The notes: generated by a model from the sequence alone, not told the origin. A DNA stretch of 64,000 nucleotides from RGIG4097 sp964550635 (GCA_964550635.1 CAZJZV010000007.1:1-64000); one strand, 5' to 3'; counted from the first letter of the stretch, positions 1-8,650 are shown. Numbers and translations: made by a program.

Positions 1-11
1 AAACCTCTACT

Positions 12-37
12 GAACCACCAGACTATCTGGTGGTTTT
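12..37 (+). terminator. Hairpin, probable plus-strand terminator
   Basis: A 10-bp stem (AACCACCAGA with TCTGGTGGTT, loop of a few bases) is followed by TTTTG on the plus strand. It would end a plus-strand transcript entering from left of the window, converging on the rsmI operon. The gene it serves is not visible. Confidence 0.5.
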
Positions 38-46
38 GTGTTACAA

Positions 47-76
47 CAAAAGCACGCCGAATCGGCGTGCTTTTTC
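47..76 (-). terminator. Terminator of the rplI-rsmI operon
   Basis: A perfect stem (AAAAGCACGCCGA with TCGGCGTGCTTTT) lies just after the rsmI stop. It has A/T runs on both sides, so it can work in either direction. Its position fits the end of the minus-strand operon. Confidence 0.75.
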
Positions 77-92
77 ATTATTGTTGATTGTT

Positions 93-899
93 TTAGTCAA
101 TCGTGAGAGCAATTTGATAGACGACGTTTTTTTGTTCTCCTCTTTCGGAAGCGACCTTTTTCACCGCTTCTTTTTTGTCCATACCAAGCGCGAGATACTC
201 TCTCAAATGCTCTTCGATCGTCATATCGAGATAATCGTTTTTGTCCTCCCCCGCATCGACTATCATCACGATTTCCCCTCTCTCTTCGCATTCAAACGAG
301 GCAAGGGAAGTGACGGTTACGCTTTCGTGCAACTTCGTGATTTCTCTCACGACGTACACCCGTCTATCACCAAGATATTCGTAAAGTGCGGAAGCGGTCT
401 TTTTTAGGTCGTGCGGAGCGACGTATATGACAAGGGGAAGCCCCGTATTTTTCACTTTGTCGAGAGCGGATTTTCTGTCCTTCGCCTTGTCGGGAAGAAA
501 TCCGAGAAAGATGAAACCGCTACTCTTTATTCCGCTCAATGCGACTGCGGTTGCTACCGCGGTAGGTCCGGGGACGGACTCCACTTCCACCCCTTCTTCC
601 CTACACTTTGCGACGAGAATTGCGCCGGGGTCGGACACGCAAGGCATACCCGCATCCGTGATAAGCGCAACGTTTTTGCCGTCCTTGATTTCCTGAATCA
701 GTTTCGGACCGCACTCCGCCTCGTTGAATTTGTGATAAGCAACGAGTTTCGCTTTCACTTCGTAGCGGTTCAAGAGTGCGAGAGAATGGCGCGTATCTTC
801 ACACGCGATTATATCCGCACTTTTCAAGGTTTCGAGAGCGCGAAGGGTTATGTCGCCGAGATTGCCTATCGGCGTGCCTACAATATATAATTTCGCCAT
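93..899 (-). CDS. rsmI: 16S rRNA 2'-O-ribose C1402 methyltransferase
   Basis: This 268-aa SAM-dependent methyltransferase of the tetrapyrrole-methylase fold is expected to 2'-O-methylate C1402 of 16S rRNA in the ribosomal P site. The N-terminus (LYIVGTPIGNLGDITLRA), the EDTRHS motif near residue 34 and the DAGMPCVSDPG motif near residue 82 are all RsmI signatures, and the length is normal. The start sits one base after the stop of the upstream methyltransferase gene, so translation is likely coupled. It is the last gene of an rplI-trmN6-rsmI operon and is followed by a strong hairpin. In Bacillus the equivalent yabB-rsmI pair is also adjacent, which supports both calls. Confidence 0.95.
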   Translation of the reverse strand: MAKLYIVGTPIGNLGDITLRALETLKSADIIACEDTRHSLALLNRYEVKAKLVAYHKFNEAECGPKLIQEIKDGKNVALITDAGMPCVSDPGAILVAKCREEGVEVESVPGPTAVATAVALSGIKSSGFIFLGFLPDKAKDRKSALDKVKNTGLPLVIYVAPHDLKKTASALYEYLGDRRVYVVREITKLHESVTVTSLASFECEERGEIVMIVDAGEDKNDYLDMTIEEHLREYLALGMDKKEAVKKVASERGEQKNVVYQIALTID

Positions 900-900
900 A

Positions 901-1608
901 TCAGTCGTAGAGTTTTCTGACCTCTAGGGTGTATCTCCCCTCCTCGTCCATTACGACGAGAGTTTCAGAAATTAGTCCCGTCTTGCCCCCTTTTCTTGCG
1001 GACACCAACACGGTATCAACGCCTTTTGAGAGTTTGGGATAGACGAGAACGATTTTTTTTGGTTCGAGTCCGTGAGCGCGCAATGATACGAACAAATCGC
1101 ACAACCTATCGAACTTGTAGGACACGAACAAATCCCCGCCGTTTTTGAGTGCGTATGCGGATGCGGATATGAAATCGTCGAGAGTTGCTTCGCATTCCTT
1201 TCTTGCTTTCGCTCTCACACCTACGTTATCCGTGCCGTCGGACGAGAAATAATAAGGGGGATTGCAGATAGCCTTGTCAAATTCCCCGCTTTTCACGACT
1301 GCGGAAATCTCTCTGACGTCCCCTTGCAAAATCTCGATTTTGTCATCCAAGCGGTTCATTTTCACGCTCCGCCTTGCCATGTCGCAAACTCCGCCGTCAA
1401 TCTCTACGCCCACTATTCTTTTTGCGTTTTTCTTGACTGCAAGCAAGGTCGCAAGCACACCGCTCCCGGTGCCCAAGTCGATAACGCTATCGTTTGCGCC
1501 GACCGATGACAAATTCGCAAGCAAAACTGAATCCGCCGAAAACAAATATTTGTCGTCGTCTTGCAGAATTTTATAATCTCCCGTCAGGAAGGTTACGAAT
1601 TCACTCAT
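901..1608 (-). CDS. TrmN6/YabB-type tRNA1(Val) adenine-N6 methyltransferase
   Basis: This 235-aa class I SAM methyltransferase has motif I (VIDLGTGSGVLATLLA, about residues 43-58) and the amino-methyltransferase motif NPPYY near residue 115. This arrangement is typical of the TrmN6/YabB/YfiC family, whose characterised E. coli member methylates A37 of tRNA1(Val). The family assignment is good, but the exact substrate here is inference. Its ATG overlaps the rplI stop in an ATGA and its stop lies one base before rsmI, so the three genes are co-transcribed and coupled. Gene order with rsmI matches Bacillus yabB-rsmI. Confidence 0.85.
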   Translation of the reverse strand: MSEFVTFLTGDYKILQDDDKYLFSADSVLLANLSSVGANDSVIDLGTGSGVLATLLAVKKNAKRIVGVEIDGGVCDMARRSVKMNRLDDKIEILQGDVREISAVVKSGEFDKAICNPPYYFSSDGTDNVGVRAKARKECEATLDDFISASAYALKNGGDLFVSYKFDRLCDLFVSLRAHGLEPKKIVLVYPKLSKGVDTVLVSARKGGKTGLISETLVVMDEEGRYTLEVRKLYD

Positions 1609-2051
1609 GCTCTGACCACGCGGATTTTGAGAGTTTGCGCAATACCTGCGTATACGCGCACGATGACTTCAAAATCACCGAAATCGCGGATGTTTTCTTT
1701 GAGTTCGATTTTCTTCTTGTCCACGTCGTAGCCCTGCTCGGAAAGTGCTTTCGCAACGTCGTCGTTGGTTACGCTACCAAACATTTTGCCGTTGTTTTCA
1801 CCGCCCCTTGCCTTGACTTCGATGGTTACGTTTTTGAGTTTTTCGGCAAGTGCCATCGCTTCCGCCTTTTCCGCCGCCGCTTTTGCTTCCGCGGACTTCT
1901 TGCGTTGCTCCGCTACGTAGAGATTTTGTGCGGTGCCTTCGAGTGCCAAGCCCTTTTTGAGCAAGCAGTTGCGCGCGTAGCCGTCATTGACGTTGATAAT
2001 ATCGCCTTTTTTGCCTTGACCTTTCACGTCTTGTAACAATATAACTTTCAT
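1605..2051 (-). CDS. rplI: 50S ribosomal protein L9
   Basis: The 148-aa protein begins MKVILLQDVKGQGKKGDI, the hallmark L9 N-terminal domain with its RNA-binding loop. A long connecting helix rich in Ala, Glu and Lys (about residues 40-75) and a C-terminal domain follow. The start at 2051 was chosen because AAGGAG lies 7-8 bases upstream, whereas an upstream in-frame codon would add 12 non-conserved residues and leave the promoter inside the gene. It leads the operon with two rRNA/tRNA methyltransferases. A promoter lies directly upstream at 2070-2098, giving a very short leader. Confidence 0.96.
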   Translation of the reverse strand: MKVILLQDVKGQGKKGDIINVNDGYARNCLLKKGLALEGTAQNLYVAEQRKKSAEAKAAAEKAEAMALAEKLKNVTIEVKARGGENNGKMFGSVTNDDVAKALSEQGYDVDKKKIELKENIRDFGDFEVIVRVYAGIAQTLKIRVVRA

Positions 2052-2069
2052 AATAAACTCCTTTTTAAT

Positions 2070-2098
2070 ATTGTAACACATACGCACGCGTATTTCAA
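2070..2098 (-). promoter_or_regulatory. Promoter of the rplI operon
   Basis: On the minus strand, TTGAAA (2093-2098) and TACAAT (2070-2075) are separated by exactly 17 bp. The spacer is a perfectly alternating purine-pyrimidine tract that includes CGCGTGCG (2076-2093). The RBS follows within 10 bp, so the leader is very short. Confidence 0.8.
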
Positions 2099-2162
2099 TC
2101 TTAAAATGCGGCGATGATTATTTTTTGCAAATTCGGAAATACTACTAAAAAAGGAGGCAAGT

Positions 2163-2480
2163 ATGAAAGAAATAAATTGCAAAACTTCAAACTGTGAGCA
2201 CAACGTAAAATGCAAATGTCTTGCGGGTATCATTGCCGTCAACGAAGGCGGTCGGTGTTTGAGTCGCATAAAACGGGACGGCGGTGCGCTTGCGCAGTCC
2301 TTTGCGGACGTCGAAGCCGGGGAAGAATTTTTCGGAGAGTGTGCGGAAAGCATAGTGCAATGCTCCGCATCCTGCGCATTCAATTCGGGCGGAGTATGCT
2401 CCTGCGACAAAATCGTTGTGGACGACGCTATGCTCGGCACGAAATGCAAAACGAGAGTTTCCCCGAAAGAAAACGGCTAA
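2163..2480 (+). CDS. DUF1540 cysteine-rich protein
   Basis: This 105-aa protein carries two copies of the DUF1540 cysteine motif: CKTSNCEHNVKCKC at residues 6-19 and CSASCAFNSGGVCSC near residues 67-81. DUF1540 proteins are small, probably metal-binding proteins of Bacillota with no established role. The acidic linker between the motifs (about residues 45-60) is not part of the motif. AAAGGAGG sits 6-7 bases before the ATG. It is one of the few plus-strand genes, divergent from rplI and convergent with the RCK/RyR gene, so it forms its own unit. No clear promoter is visible in the 60 bp upstream. Confidence 0.85.
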   Translation: MKEINCKTSNCEHNVKCKCLAGIIAVNEGGRCLSRIKRDGGALAQSFADVEAGEEFFGECAESIVQCSASCAFNSGGVCSCDKIVVDDAMLGTKCKTRVSPKENG

Positions 2481-2626
2481 TTCTATCCTAATATAATTAG
2501 TTATTATCACAAGAATAAACCGCCATTTCTACCCAAATAGAAATTGCGAATTCATTTCTTATAAAGATGCTATTCTTGTATTGATAAAAACAGGTATTAT
2601 CTGAATTAAAATTATTATCCGAATAG

Positions 2627-2659
2627 AAAAAGCACACCGCGATTTCACGGTGTGCTTTT
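2627..2659 (-). terminator. Bidirectional terminator
   Basis: The stem AAAAGCACACCG / CGGTGTGCTTTT has a short loop and A/T runs on both flanks. It directly follows the minus-strand RCK/RyR gene and can also stop the plus-strand DUF1540 transcript. The 2481-2626 gap before it is AT-rich and I see no gene in it. Confidence 0.75.
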
Positions 2660-2664
2660 CATCG

Positions 2665-4953
2665 CTACTTGTTCAGTTTGACAATCTTGCACCCTCTCTT
2701 TTTCAAGAGCCATTCAACGTCGTCGATGATTTGATAGTCGTACTTGATGACGTCGCAATTCACAATCGTATCTCCGACGATTTCACTGCTATACTCTCTA
2801 AATTCGATGAGCCCGTCGTAAGTTGTGAGATTGCCGTGTTTTCTGAAACTCTTTTCAAATCCGTCTTTGTTGCCATTCAAAAGATAATCTTTGATTTCCG
2901 CTTTTGACGCAGGAATGAAACCGCAACAAATCATATAGGCATTCCAACGCTCGTGCTCTTGCTTTGCAAGGTTGTTTCTGCGCGTATTCACAGGGAAATC
3001 ACAAGTGCCGTAATCGACTTGCGGGTTGTCTTGCACCGTTATAATTCTATTATTCTCGTCGCGTTGATAGACGATTTCATCACCCTGCTGATAAAATGCC
3101 ATAAACTCTTTCGTCTTGTCTTCGAGAGGTGAGTTTATATCGTCATAGTCGTAGCCCATGAGATTTAGTTTCATACGCAGAGCCATGCACGCATACACGT
3201 TGCTTTCTCTCTTGTATTGAGCGTACAGCCCATACCACTTATTGATAGCGTTCTTTTCGATTGTTTCTGCGGATTTTCCGGTGTTAGACCCGCCCGCTTG
3301 ATAGCAAACGTGACGACGACGAGCGAGCACGTCTATCTCGTGATTAACCACTTTATCCACGTTGTAGACGGTGTTTTTCTCGCTGCCGAAAACGATAAAC
3401 TCACCGTTTTTCTCGTAGTCTTCTTCAAGCACGTTATCATGCAAATCGTCGTTGCGAATTTTGACGAAGATTTTCGTATTCTTATCAAGTCCCCATTCCT
3501 TGACTTTGACTGCGATTTTTTCCGCAAGGTCGAGATTGTCAAGGTCGTTGCCGAATGCGATAATAACGCTGTTCACCACTTTTTTATCGCCGTCTGCCGT
3601 GAGATTTTTCTTGATATTCTCATAGAACTCCGTATCGTTTATATCGATCTTCGTGAACGTCACGTTTGCAGGATCGTCGGGGAAAGGCAGATAGTTTTCT
3701 CTCGACTCCTTGCCTTCGAGTTTTGCAAAGATTTCTTCACCCCTACGATGATATGAAGAGTCGGCATCGTCCGGGAAATTGCTCTTGAACTCTTTCGTGA
3801 AACGATAGTAATTGTGGTTGAGGTCCTTATCGTTTTCGGATTCCAACTTGTCGTAGATGAAGTAGTCCACTTTCTTGTGTTCGACTTTTCCGTCCTTGAC
3901 GGTCATAAATTGGTTGTTCTGGACGGACGCCAAAAACAGTTGTTGCCCCGTCTTTCCGAAACCTATCATCACGACGTTCACATCCACGTCGGGACGAAGA
4001 GTCGCGGTCTGATAGTCAAGGTGTTCTTCGGTCATAAACTTCGTCAAAGGATACTTATCAAGGAAATCCATAGCCACGAGTTTATACTTGTTCACGTAGC
4101 GCACGCAACCTTTAGTCTTCTCGACAAGGCGGGTAAAAGCATATTCGTTTTGCTCGTCCCCGAACACGTATGCGATGATACCTTTGGGGTTGTCGATGGA
4201 CCAACTGTTGTAGTCCGTCTTTGCAACGATTTTACTGAGCTCTTCGCAGTATACAAGGTTTAACGTATCGTTTTCTTCGTTTAAAATCACGTTTACGATT
4301 TTATTCTCAAATTTACCGCACAACTTTTGAAGGGTGCTTTGCAAGCCGTTTTCATCAAAACGTTTGACCGCAACGCCCGCCGTGAACAACTCGTCCATGA
4401 CGTCGTTATCAACAGTCCCAAGCAACACGACCTTGTCTTTTTCGCCCTTAGTCTTGTTGTTTTTCTCGACGATTGAGTCGATGATCATTCTCGTTCTGTC
4501 GTTGTAACCCACAAGCACGTAAACGTGTTTACTGTTTTTGACGGATCTGAGTCTTGCGGCATTTATCGCTCTTTCCCCAAAGATTGCGAAAGTGAACATG
4601 CCCGCGTTGATTGCCACAAGCACGAAGCACAAATACACCACACCCATATAAAACGCGTTTGCTTCCGCAAGTCCGACGATCGCATCGTATTCATATTTCA
4701 AAACGACGATTTCAACCGCGGATTTGACCGCATTCAAAAACAGTCCGACCCCGCGTTGTCCGTCGAAAAACATACCCATCATATAGAGCGGAATTGCAAC
4801 GAAATAGATCCAAACGAAATTGCCTTTCTTGAAGTTTTTGAAGAATCTGAATCTGTCAAGTTTGTCAAGCCTTATCGCATGAATAAGTAACGCCACGACC
4901 AGTCCAACCATATAGGCAAGGCACACTGCGGTTATAATATTTATTGTTCTCAT
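2665..4953 (-). CDS. Membrane-anchored RCK/TrkA-N-like protein with C-terminal RyR domain
   Basis: This 762-aa protein starts with about three hydrophobic helices (residues 5-27, 47-65, 100-122). Two Rossmann-like segments follow: YVLVGYNDRT near 145 and VVMIGFGKTGQQLF near 330, resembling the NAD-binding TrkA-N/RCK domains of K+ channels. The C-terminus holds EHERWNAYM (HERW at 667-670) and later KHGNLTTYDGL, which match the bacterial RyR (ryanodine-receptor repeat) domain. Known bacterial proteins combine TrkA-N and RyR domains, but their ligand and ion specificity are unsettled. I see no clear selectivity-filter sequence, so channel activity is not shown. A strong GGGAGGG RBS precedes the ATG. 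It lies 34 bp downstream of the ABC-F gene and may be co-transcribed with it. Confidence 0.72.
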   Translation of the reverse strand: MRTINIITAVCLAYMVGLVVALLIHAIRLDKLDRFRFFKNFKKGNFVWIYFVAIPLYMMGMFFDGQRGVGLFLNAVKSAVEIVVLKYEYDAIVGLAEANAFYMGVVYLCFVLVAINAGMFTFAIFGERAINAARLRSVKNSKHVYVLVGYNDRTRMIIDSIVEKNNKTKGEKDKVVLLGTVDNDVMDELFTAGVAVKRFDENGLQSTLQKLCGKFENKIVNVILNEENDTLNLVYCEELSKIVAKTDYNSWSIDNPKGIIAYVFGDEQNEYAFTRLVEKTKGCVRYVNKYKLVAMDFLDKYPLTKFMTEEHLDYQTATLRPDVDVNVVMIGFGKTGQQLFLASVQNNQFMTVKDGKVEHKKVDYFIYDKLESENDKDLNHNYYRFTKEFKSNFPDDADSSYHRRGEEIFAKLEGKESRENYLPFPDDPANVTFTKIDINDTEFYENIKKNLTADGDKKVVNSVIIAFGNDLDNLDLAEKIAVKVKEWGLDKNTKIFVKIRNDDLHDNVLEEDYEKNGEFIVFGSEKNTVYNVDKVVNHEIDVLARRRHVCYQAGGSNTGKSAETIEKNAINKWYGLYAQYKRESNVYACMALRMKLNLMGYDYDDINSPLEDKTKEFMAFYQQGDEIVYQRDENNRIITVQDNPQVDYGTCDFPVNTRRNNLAKQEHERWNAYMICCGFIPASKAEIKDYLLNGNKDGFEKSFRKHGNLTTYDGLIEFREYSSEIVGDTIVNCDVIKYDYQIIDDVEWLLKKRGCKIVKLNK

Positions 4954-4987
4954 ATTCCCTCCCTTGCGACCGAAATCGCAACCTTAA

Positions 4988-6877
4988 TCATTCTTCTTGG
5001 ATGAGTCGTTCCCATTCTTCCGCAAACGGCTCCTGTTCTTTTTCGAGAGCGGAAATCTCGTTCTCGATTTCAGTGAGTTTTTTGTAGTCGCTAAAAACGC
5101 TAGCGTCTTCAGTCATCGTCTTTTTGAGAGCGGAGATTTTCTCGTCTATTGCGGACATTTTGCTCTCAAGCACTTCGATTCTATGTTGTCTTTTCGCTCT
5201 TTCTCTCTCCGCCGAAATCGGTTTACCCTTTTTGACGACGACTTTTTTATTGTCGTCCGAGTCGCTATCCTTTTCCGCGACCAGTCTTTCGTATTCAGAG
5301 TAACCGCAATCGTATGCTTTCAATCCGTCTTTTTCAAACACGAGAAGCCTTGAGCACACCTTGTTCACGAAATATCTGTCGTGGGACACCGTGATGACCG
5401 TCCCTTCGTATTCCGCGAGCATTTTTTCAAGGGTTTCCTTGCCGATAATATCCATATGGTTTGTCGGTTCGTCAAGAATGAGAACGTTTGGTCTGCGCTT
5501 GAAGATTTTGAGTAATGCCAGTCGCACCTTTTCACCGCCCGACAAATCGCCGACAGTTTTGAAGACGTCGTCCCCCGAGAACAAAAATGCACCGAGAGCA
5601 GTCCTTGCTTCCCCGTCCGTATACGACGGAAAGTCGTTTTTGAAGTCTTCGAGGACGGTCAAGGGTGAAAAACTCTGCGTTTTGGTCTGGTCGAAGTAGC
5701 CGACTTCTGCGTGCAAACCGAACCTTACGTGTCCGTCAAGGGGCGGAATGAGTTTCATAATCGTGCGGATGAGAGTTGATTTTCCAGAGCCGTTAGGTCC
5801 GATAATTCCGACCTTTTGCCCCTTTTCGACAATGGTATTTATCTCTCCGAGCGGTTTTCCGTAACCGAAGGACAAGTGCTCCATAATCACCGTATTTCTC
5901 ACGGTTTCGACGGTCGGTTGGAACATTCCCTTGAATGTGGACTTGTCGTATCCGACGGGAATATCCACCTTTCCTATCCTTTCGATTTGTTTGAGTTTTG
6001 CCTGCGCCATAGCGGCTTTATGCGCCTTGTAGCGAAATCTATCCACGACTTTTTGCAGTCGTTCGATTTCCTTTTTGCGAAGGAGCGCGTCTTTCAACGC
6101 TTTGTCGTAGTTATCCTTTTTCTGCTCGACGAAAGCGGAATAGTTACCGCTATATCTCGTCGTTTCGCCGTACTCGATTTCGTAGACGACGTTGACGATT
6201 TTGTCAAGGAACATTCTGTCGTGGGACACGATAACGCAGGACTTTTTGTAGTCCGCAAGATACTTTTCAAGCCACTCGATTCCTTCAAGGTCCAAGTGGT
6301 TCGTAGGCTCGTCGAGAAGAAGGACATCGGGTTTTGACAACAGAAGTTTCACAAGCGCGATTTTGGTTCGCTGTCCGCCCGAAAAACAAACGAGCGGTTT
6401 GTCAAGATCGTCGTCAGAAAAACCAAACTTCCTGACTGCGGTGAGATACTCCTTTTTGTAGGTGTAACCGCCTTCCCTTTCAAACCTTTCGTGCAAGCGA
6501 GAATACGCCGCCGCATTCTTCTCGCTACCGTCGTTTTGCAGGACTTGAAGAGCGTCGTCCATAGCCTTTTCCACCGCGCGCAAATCCTGATATGCGGACA
6601 AAACTTCTTCCCGCATAGTGCGTTTTTCGTCGTCGCGAGCGGTCTGTTTCAAAAAGCCGACGACAGGATTTCCGACCATAGTGAAAGACAGGTCGCTATC
6701 CCCTGTTCCTTTGACGAGATCGACTTCCCCCGTCAACGCTTTCAAAAGTGTGGTTTTCCCCGATCCGTTGCGCCCGACGAGCGCGATTTTCTCGTTGTCG
6801 TTCACGACGAAATCCACCCGTTCGAGCACGGGTATTCCGTCATATTCCACACTTCCGTTCGTGATAGCGATTCTCAT
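4988..6877 (-). CDS. ABC-F family ATPase (ribosome-associated type)
   Basis: This soluble 629-aa protein has two ABC cassettes and no membrane segment. Walker A motifs are GRNGSGKTTL near residue 35 and GPNGSGKSTL near 340. Signature motifs are FSGGQRTK and LSGGEKVR, each followed by a Walker B LLLDEPTNHLD-type motif. The Lys/Arg-rich linker between cassettes and the C-terminal coiled coil (last ~80 residues) are typical of ABC-F proteins, which act on stalled ribosomes and sometimes confer ribosome-antibiotic resistance. The subfamily cannot be fixed by eye. The start at 6877 begins the conserved MRIAITNGSVEYDG. It has no good RBS, and the frame stays open upstream to 6952 through a hairpin, so the true start is somewhat uncertain. 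Confidence 0.88.
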   Translation of the reverse strand: MRIAITNGSVEYDGIPVLERVDFVVNDNEKIALVGRNGSGKTTLLKALTGEVDLVKGTGDSDLSFTMVGNPVVGFLKQTARDDEKRTMREEVLSAYQDLRAVEKAMDDALQVLQNDGSEKNAAAYSRLHERFEREGGYTYKKEYLTAVRKFGFSDDDLDKPLVCFSGGQRTKIALVKLLLSKPDVLLLDEPTNHLDLEGIEWLEKYLADYKKSCVIVSHDRMFLDKIVNVVYEIEYGETTRYSGNYSAFVEQKKDNYDKALKDALLRKKEIERLQKVVDRFRYKAHKAAMAQAKLKQIERIGKVDIPVGYDKSTFKGMFQPTVETVRNTVIMEHLSFGYGKPLGEINTIVEKGQKVGIIGPNGSGKSTLIRTIMKLIPPLDGHVRFGLHAEVGYFDQTKTQSFSPLTVLEDFKNDFPSYTDGEARTALGAFLFSGDDVFKTVGDLSGGEKVRLALLKIFKRRPNVLILDEPTNHMDIIGKETLEKMLAEYEGTVITVSHDRYFVNKVCSRLLVFEKDGLKAYDCGYSEYERLVAEKDSDSDDNKKVVVKKGKPISAERERAKRQHRIEVLESKMSAIDEKISALKKTMTEDASVFSDYKKLTEIENEISALEKEQEPFAEEWERLIQEE

Positions 6878-6901
6878 AAATTTGATTTTAACATTAAATG
6901 C

Positions 6902-6941
6902 AAAAAAAGACAATATGAAAGACGGCATTTGCCGTCTTTTC
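6902..6941 (-). terminator. Hairpin between the 523-aa gene and the ABC-F gene
   Basis: The stem AAAGACGGCA / TGCCGTCTTT is followed on the minus strand by a short spacer and seven T (6902-6908). It probably terminates the upstream 523-aa gene. It also lies inside the leader of the ABC-F gene, so an attenuator role is possible. The U-run is about 9 nt from the stem, which weakens the terminator call. Confidence 0.5.
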
Positions 6942-7020
6942 TGAACAATCATCTATTCTACGCACGTGCGCACGTGCAAAGCGCACAATATTCGCCTTGC
7001 ACTTTGCCTACGCGTTAAAT

Positions 7021-8592
7021 CTAACAATAACGCTCGTCCAATGCTTTTTTGAAACCATTATGCGCCCCATAGCGTTCAAGTGCTTTTGCTCTCAAGTCGT
7101 ACTTGAAATCCGTCATCGCGTCGAGAGAGTACACGTATGCCGCCGCATGCTCAACCCCGTCGATTTCTTCGCCGATCTTCGCACACGTGACGTCTATACC
7201 GCGCATGAGTACGCTTTCAAAACATTCGTCGATATTGCAATGCTCGCGCACGTATTTTTGATACGCTTTCACGCCGTCAACAAGGACTTTTGAATTTTCG
7301 TAGAAGCACGGCTTGTAATACGGATACTTGTCAGACATCACGTAGTCGCTAGGATAGGTCATATATTCCACTATACTTCTGACTTCGGATGCGCTCAAAG
7401 TCGAAACGTGATTTTCGACGTCGATGATCGCCGCGTCGTATTTGTTCATGCGATCGAATGCTCCCACCGCCGCCAAAGCGAGAAATCCCCAAGCGGTAAA
7501 ATACTTGTACAAATAATCGCGAAATTCGATTCTGTTCGGTTGAAGTTCGATTGCTCTCAAGAATACGTTCAAATAGTAAGTCGGCGCGCTCATCTTCTTT
7601 TCAAGCACGATTTCTGCGAGTTTCAAAGCGTATTCGTCTTCGCTGCTCTCGTCCGCGTATTCATTGATGAATTTTTCATATATATACGGCTCGCGAACTA
7701 CGTCGGCGATTTCCGCGTAGAAGTCGGCGTCGTCGATATAGTCGAGCAATTGACTGATCACCTTGACGTCGAATTTTTTGCTTGCGTATTCCCTTGTGAA
7801 AGGAACGAGCATTTTGATTATATCTTCCTTTTCGCAGTCGGAATAGTCGGCAATTTCACGGATATGGAAAAACTCAACACAGTTTTTGACGACGGCATAA
7901 TCGCATTCGCTATCATATTCGTCTACCGCTTGTTCGAATTTTACACTCGCAACAGGGAGCGAACAAACAAGGGGTGCAGTCGGAAATTCTCTTTCACTTT
8001 CGGTTTTGTGATATATCTCGAGCACTGTTTTTTTGCGGTCTTTATTGTCGGGATCGTTGATCATCGGGCGATGGACGACGTCGACGATAAAACGCAATTC
8101 TTCATCTCCGCAACGGAGAGTAAGAGAATCGTTGTCGCATATATTTCTCAACTCGGGCAAATTGTCAAGATAAATCGGATTTTTCGTTTTTGCCGACTCG
8201 AAAGTTTTCCCGTCCACAGTCACGGCGAAGTCTTCGACTTCGTATCCTTCCGCGGTGAACGTATAGGGATCGAGTCCGTCTTGCGGGATGCAGAGGGATT
8301 CTTCCGCAATATCGGAATGGAATGAGAACAAAGCATAATCCCACTCGCCCGTTTTGCCGTAGGCTTCCGCCATAATTCCGCCCCAATAGCGACTCGAAAA
8401 AATACGCTCCTTACCGTCGCTCAAAACGGGGACGCAGTTTTCATGCTCTTGATGATGCCAACCGCTAAAAAGATATTTATGTTTTCTGATTTCGTCGATG
8501 ATAGCGTATTTTTCCGCATCGGTAACGTAATTATCAACGTAGGAAAAATCCCTCGAATCGTAAGTGGTCCAACCGACAACTCTACATTTCAT
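7021..8592 (-). CDS. Conserved-looking protein of unknown function, 523 aa
   Basis: I do not recognise this protein. It has no signal peptide or membrane helix and is acidic and rich in Asp, Glu, Tyr and aromatic residues. The first ~200 residues look like mixed alpha/beta (VVGWTTYDSRDFSY; a central DNDSLTLRCGDEELRFIVDVVHRP). The last ~280 residues are mostly helical and contain cysteines. A good promoter (8622-8650) and AAGGAGG RBS mark it as a real, independently transcribed gene. It ends 144 bp before the ABC-F gene. Nothing in the neighbourhood gives a pathway. Confidence 0.8.
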   Translation of the reverse strand: MKCRVVGWTTYDSRDFSYVDNYVTDAEKYAIIDEIRKHKYLFSGWHHQEHENCVPVLSDGKERIFSSRYWGGIMAEAYGKTGEWDYALFSFHSDIAEESLCIPQDGLDPYTFTAEGYEVEDFAVTVDGKTFESAKTKNPIYLDNLPELRNICDNDSLTLRCGDEELRFIVDVVHRPMINDPDNKDRKKTVLEIYHKTESEREFPTAPLVCSLPVASVKFEQAVDEYDSECDYAVVKNCVEFFHIREIADYSDCEKEDIIKMLVPFTREYASKKFDVKVISQLLDYIDDADFYAEIADVVREPYIYEKFINEYADESSEDEYALKLAEIVLEKKMSAPTYYLNVFLRAIELQPNRIEFRDYLYKYFTAWGFLALAAVGAFDRMNKYDAAIIDVENHVSTLSASEVRSIVEYMTYPSDYVMSDKYPYYKPCFYENSKVLVDGVKAYQKYVREHCNIDECFESVLMRGIDVTCAKIGEEIDGVEHAAAYVYSLDAMTDFKYDLRAKALERYGAHNGFKKALDERYC

Positions 8593-8621
8593 GATGAATA
8601 CCTCCTTAATTTTCCAAGACG

Positions 8622-8650
8622 ATTATATCAAATTCTTTTCAATAGTTCAA
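8622..8650 (-). promoter_or_regulatory. Promoter of the 523-aa gene
   Basis: TTGAAC (8645-8650) and TATAAT (8622-8627) are separated by 17 bp on the minus strand, about 30 bp before the ATG. An alternating GCGCGC tract (8660-8670) lies just upstream of the -35 box. The rest of the 8593-8834 gap holds only the rlmD terminator. Confidence 0.8.

Noticed and set aside
6902..6952. N-terminal extension of the ABC-F protein to 6952
   Set aside because: The added residues cross a hairpin, have no RBS, and precede the conserved start of the family. The shorter start is preferred.
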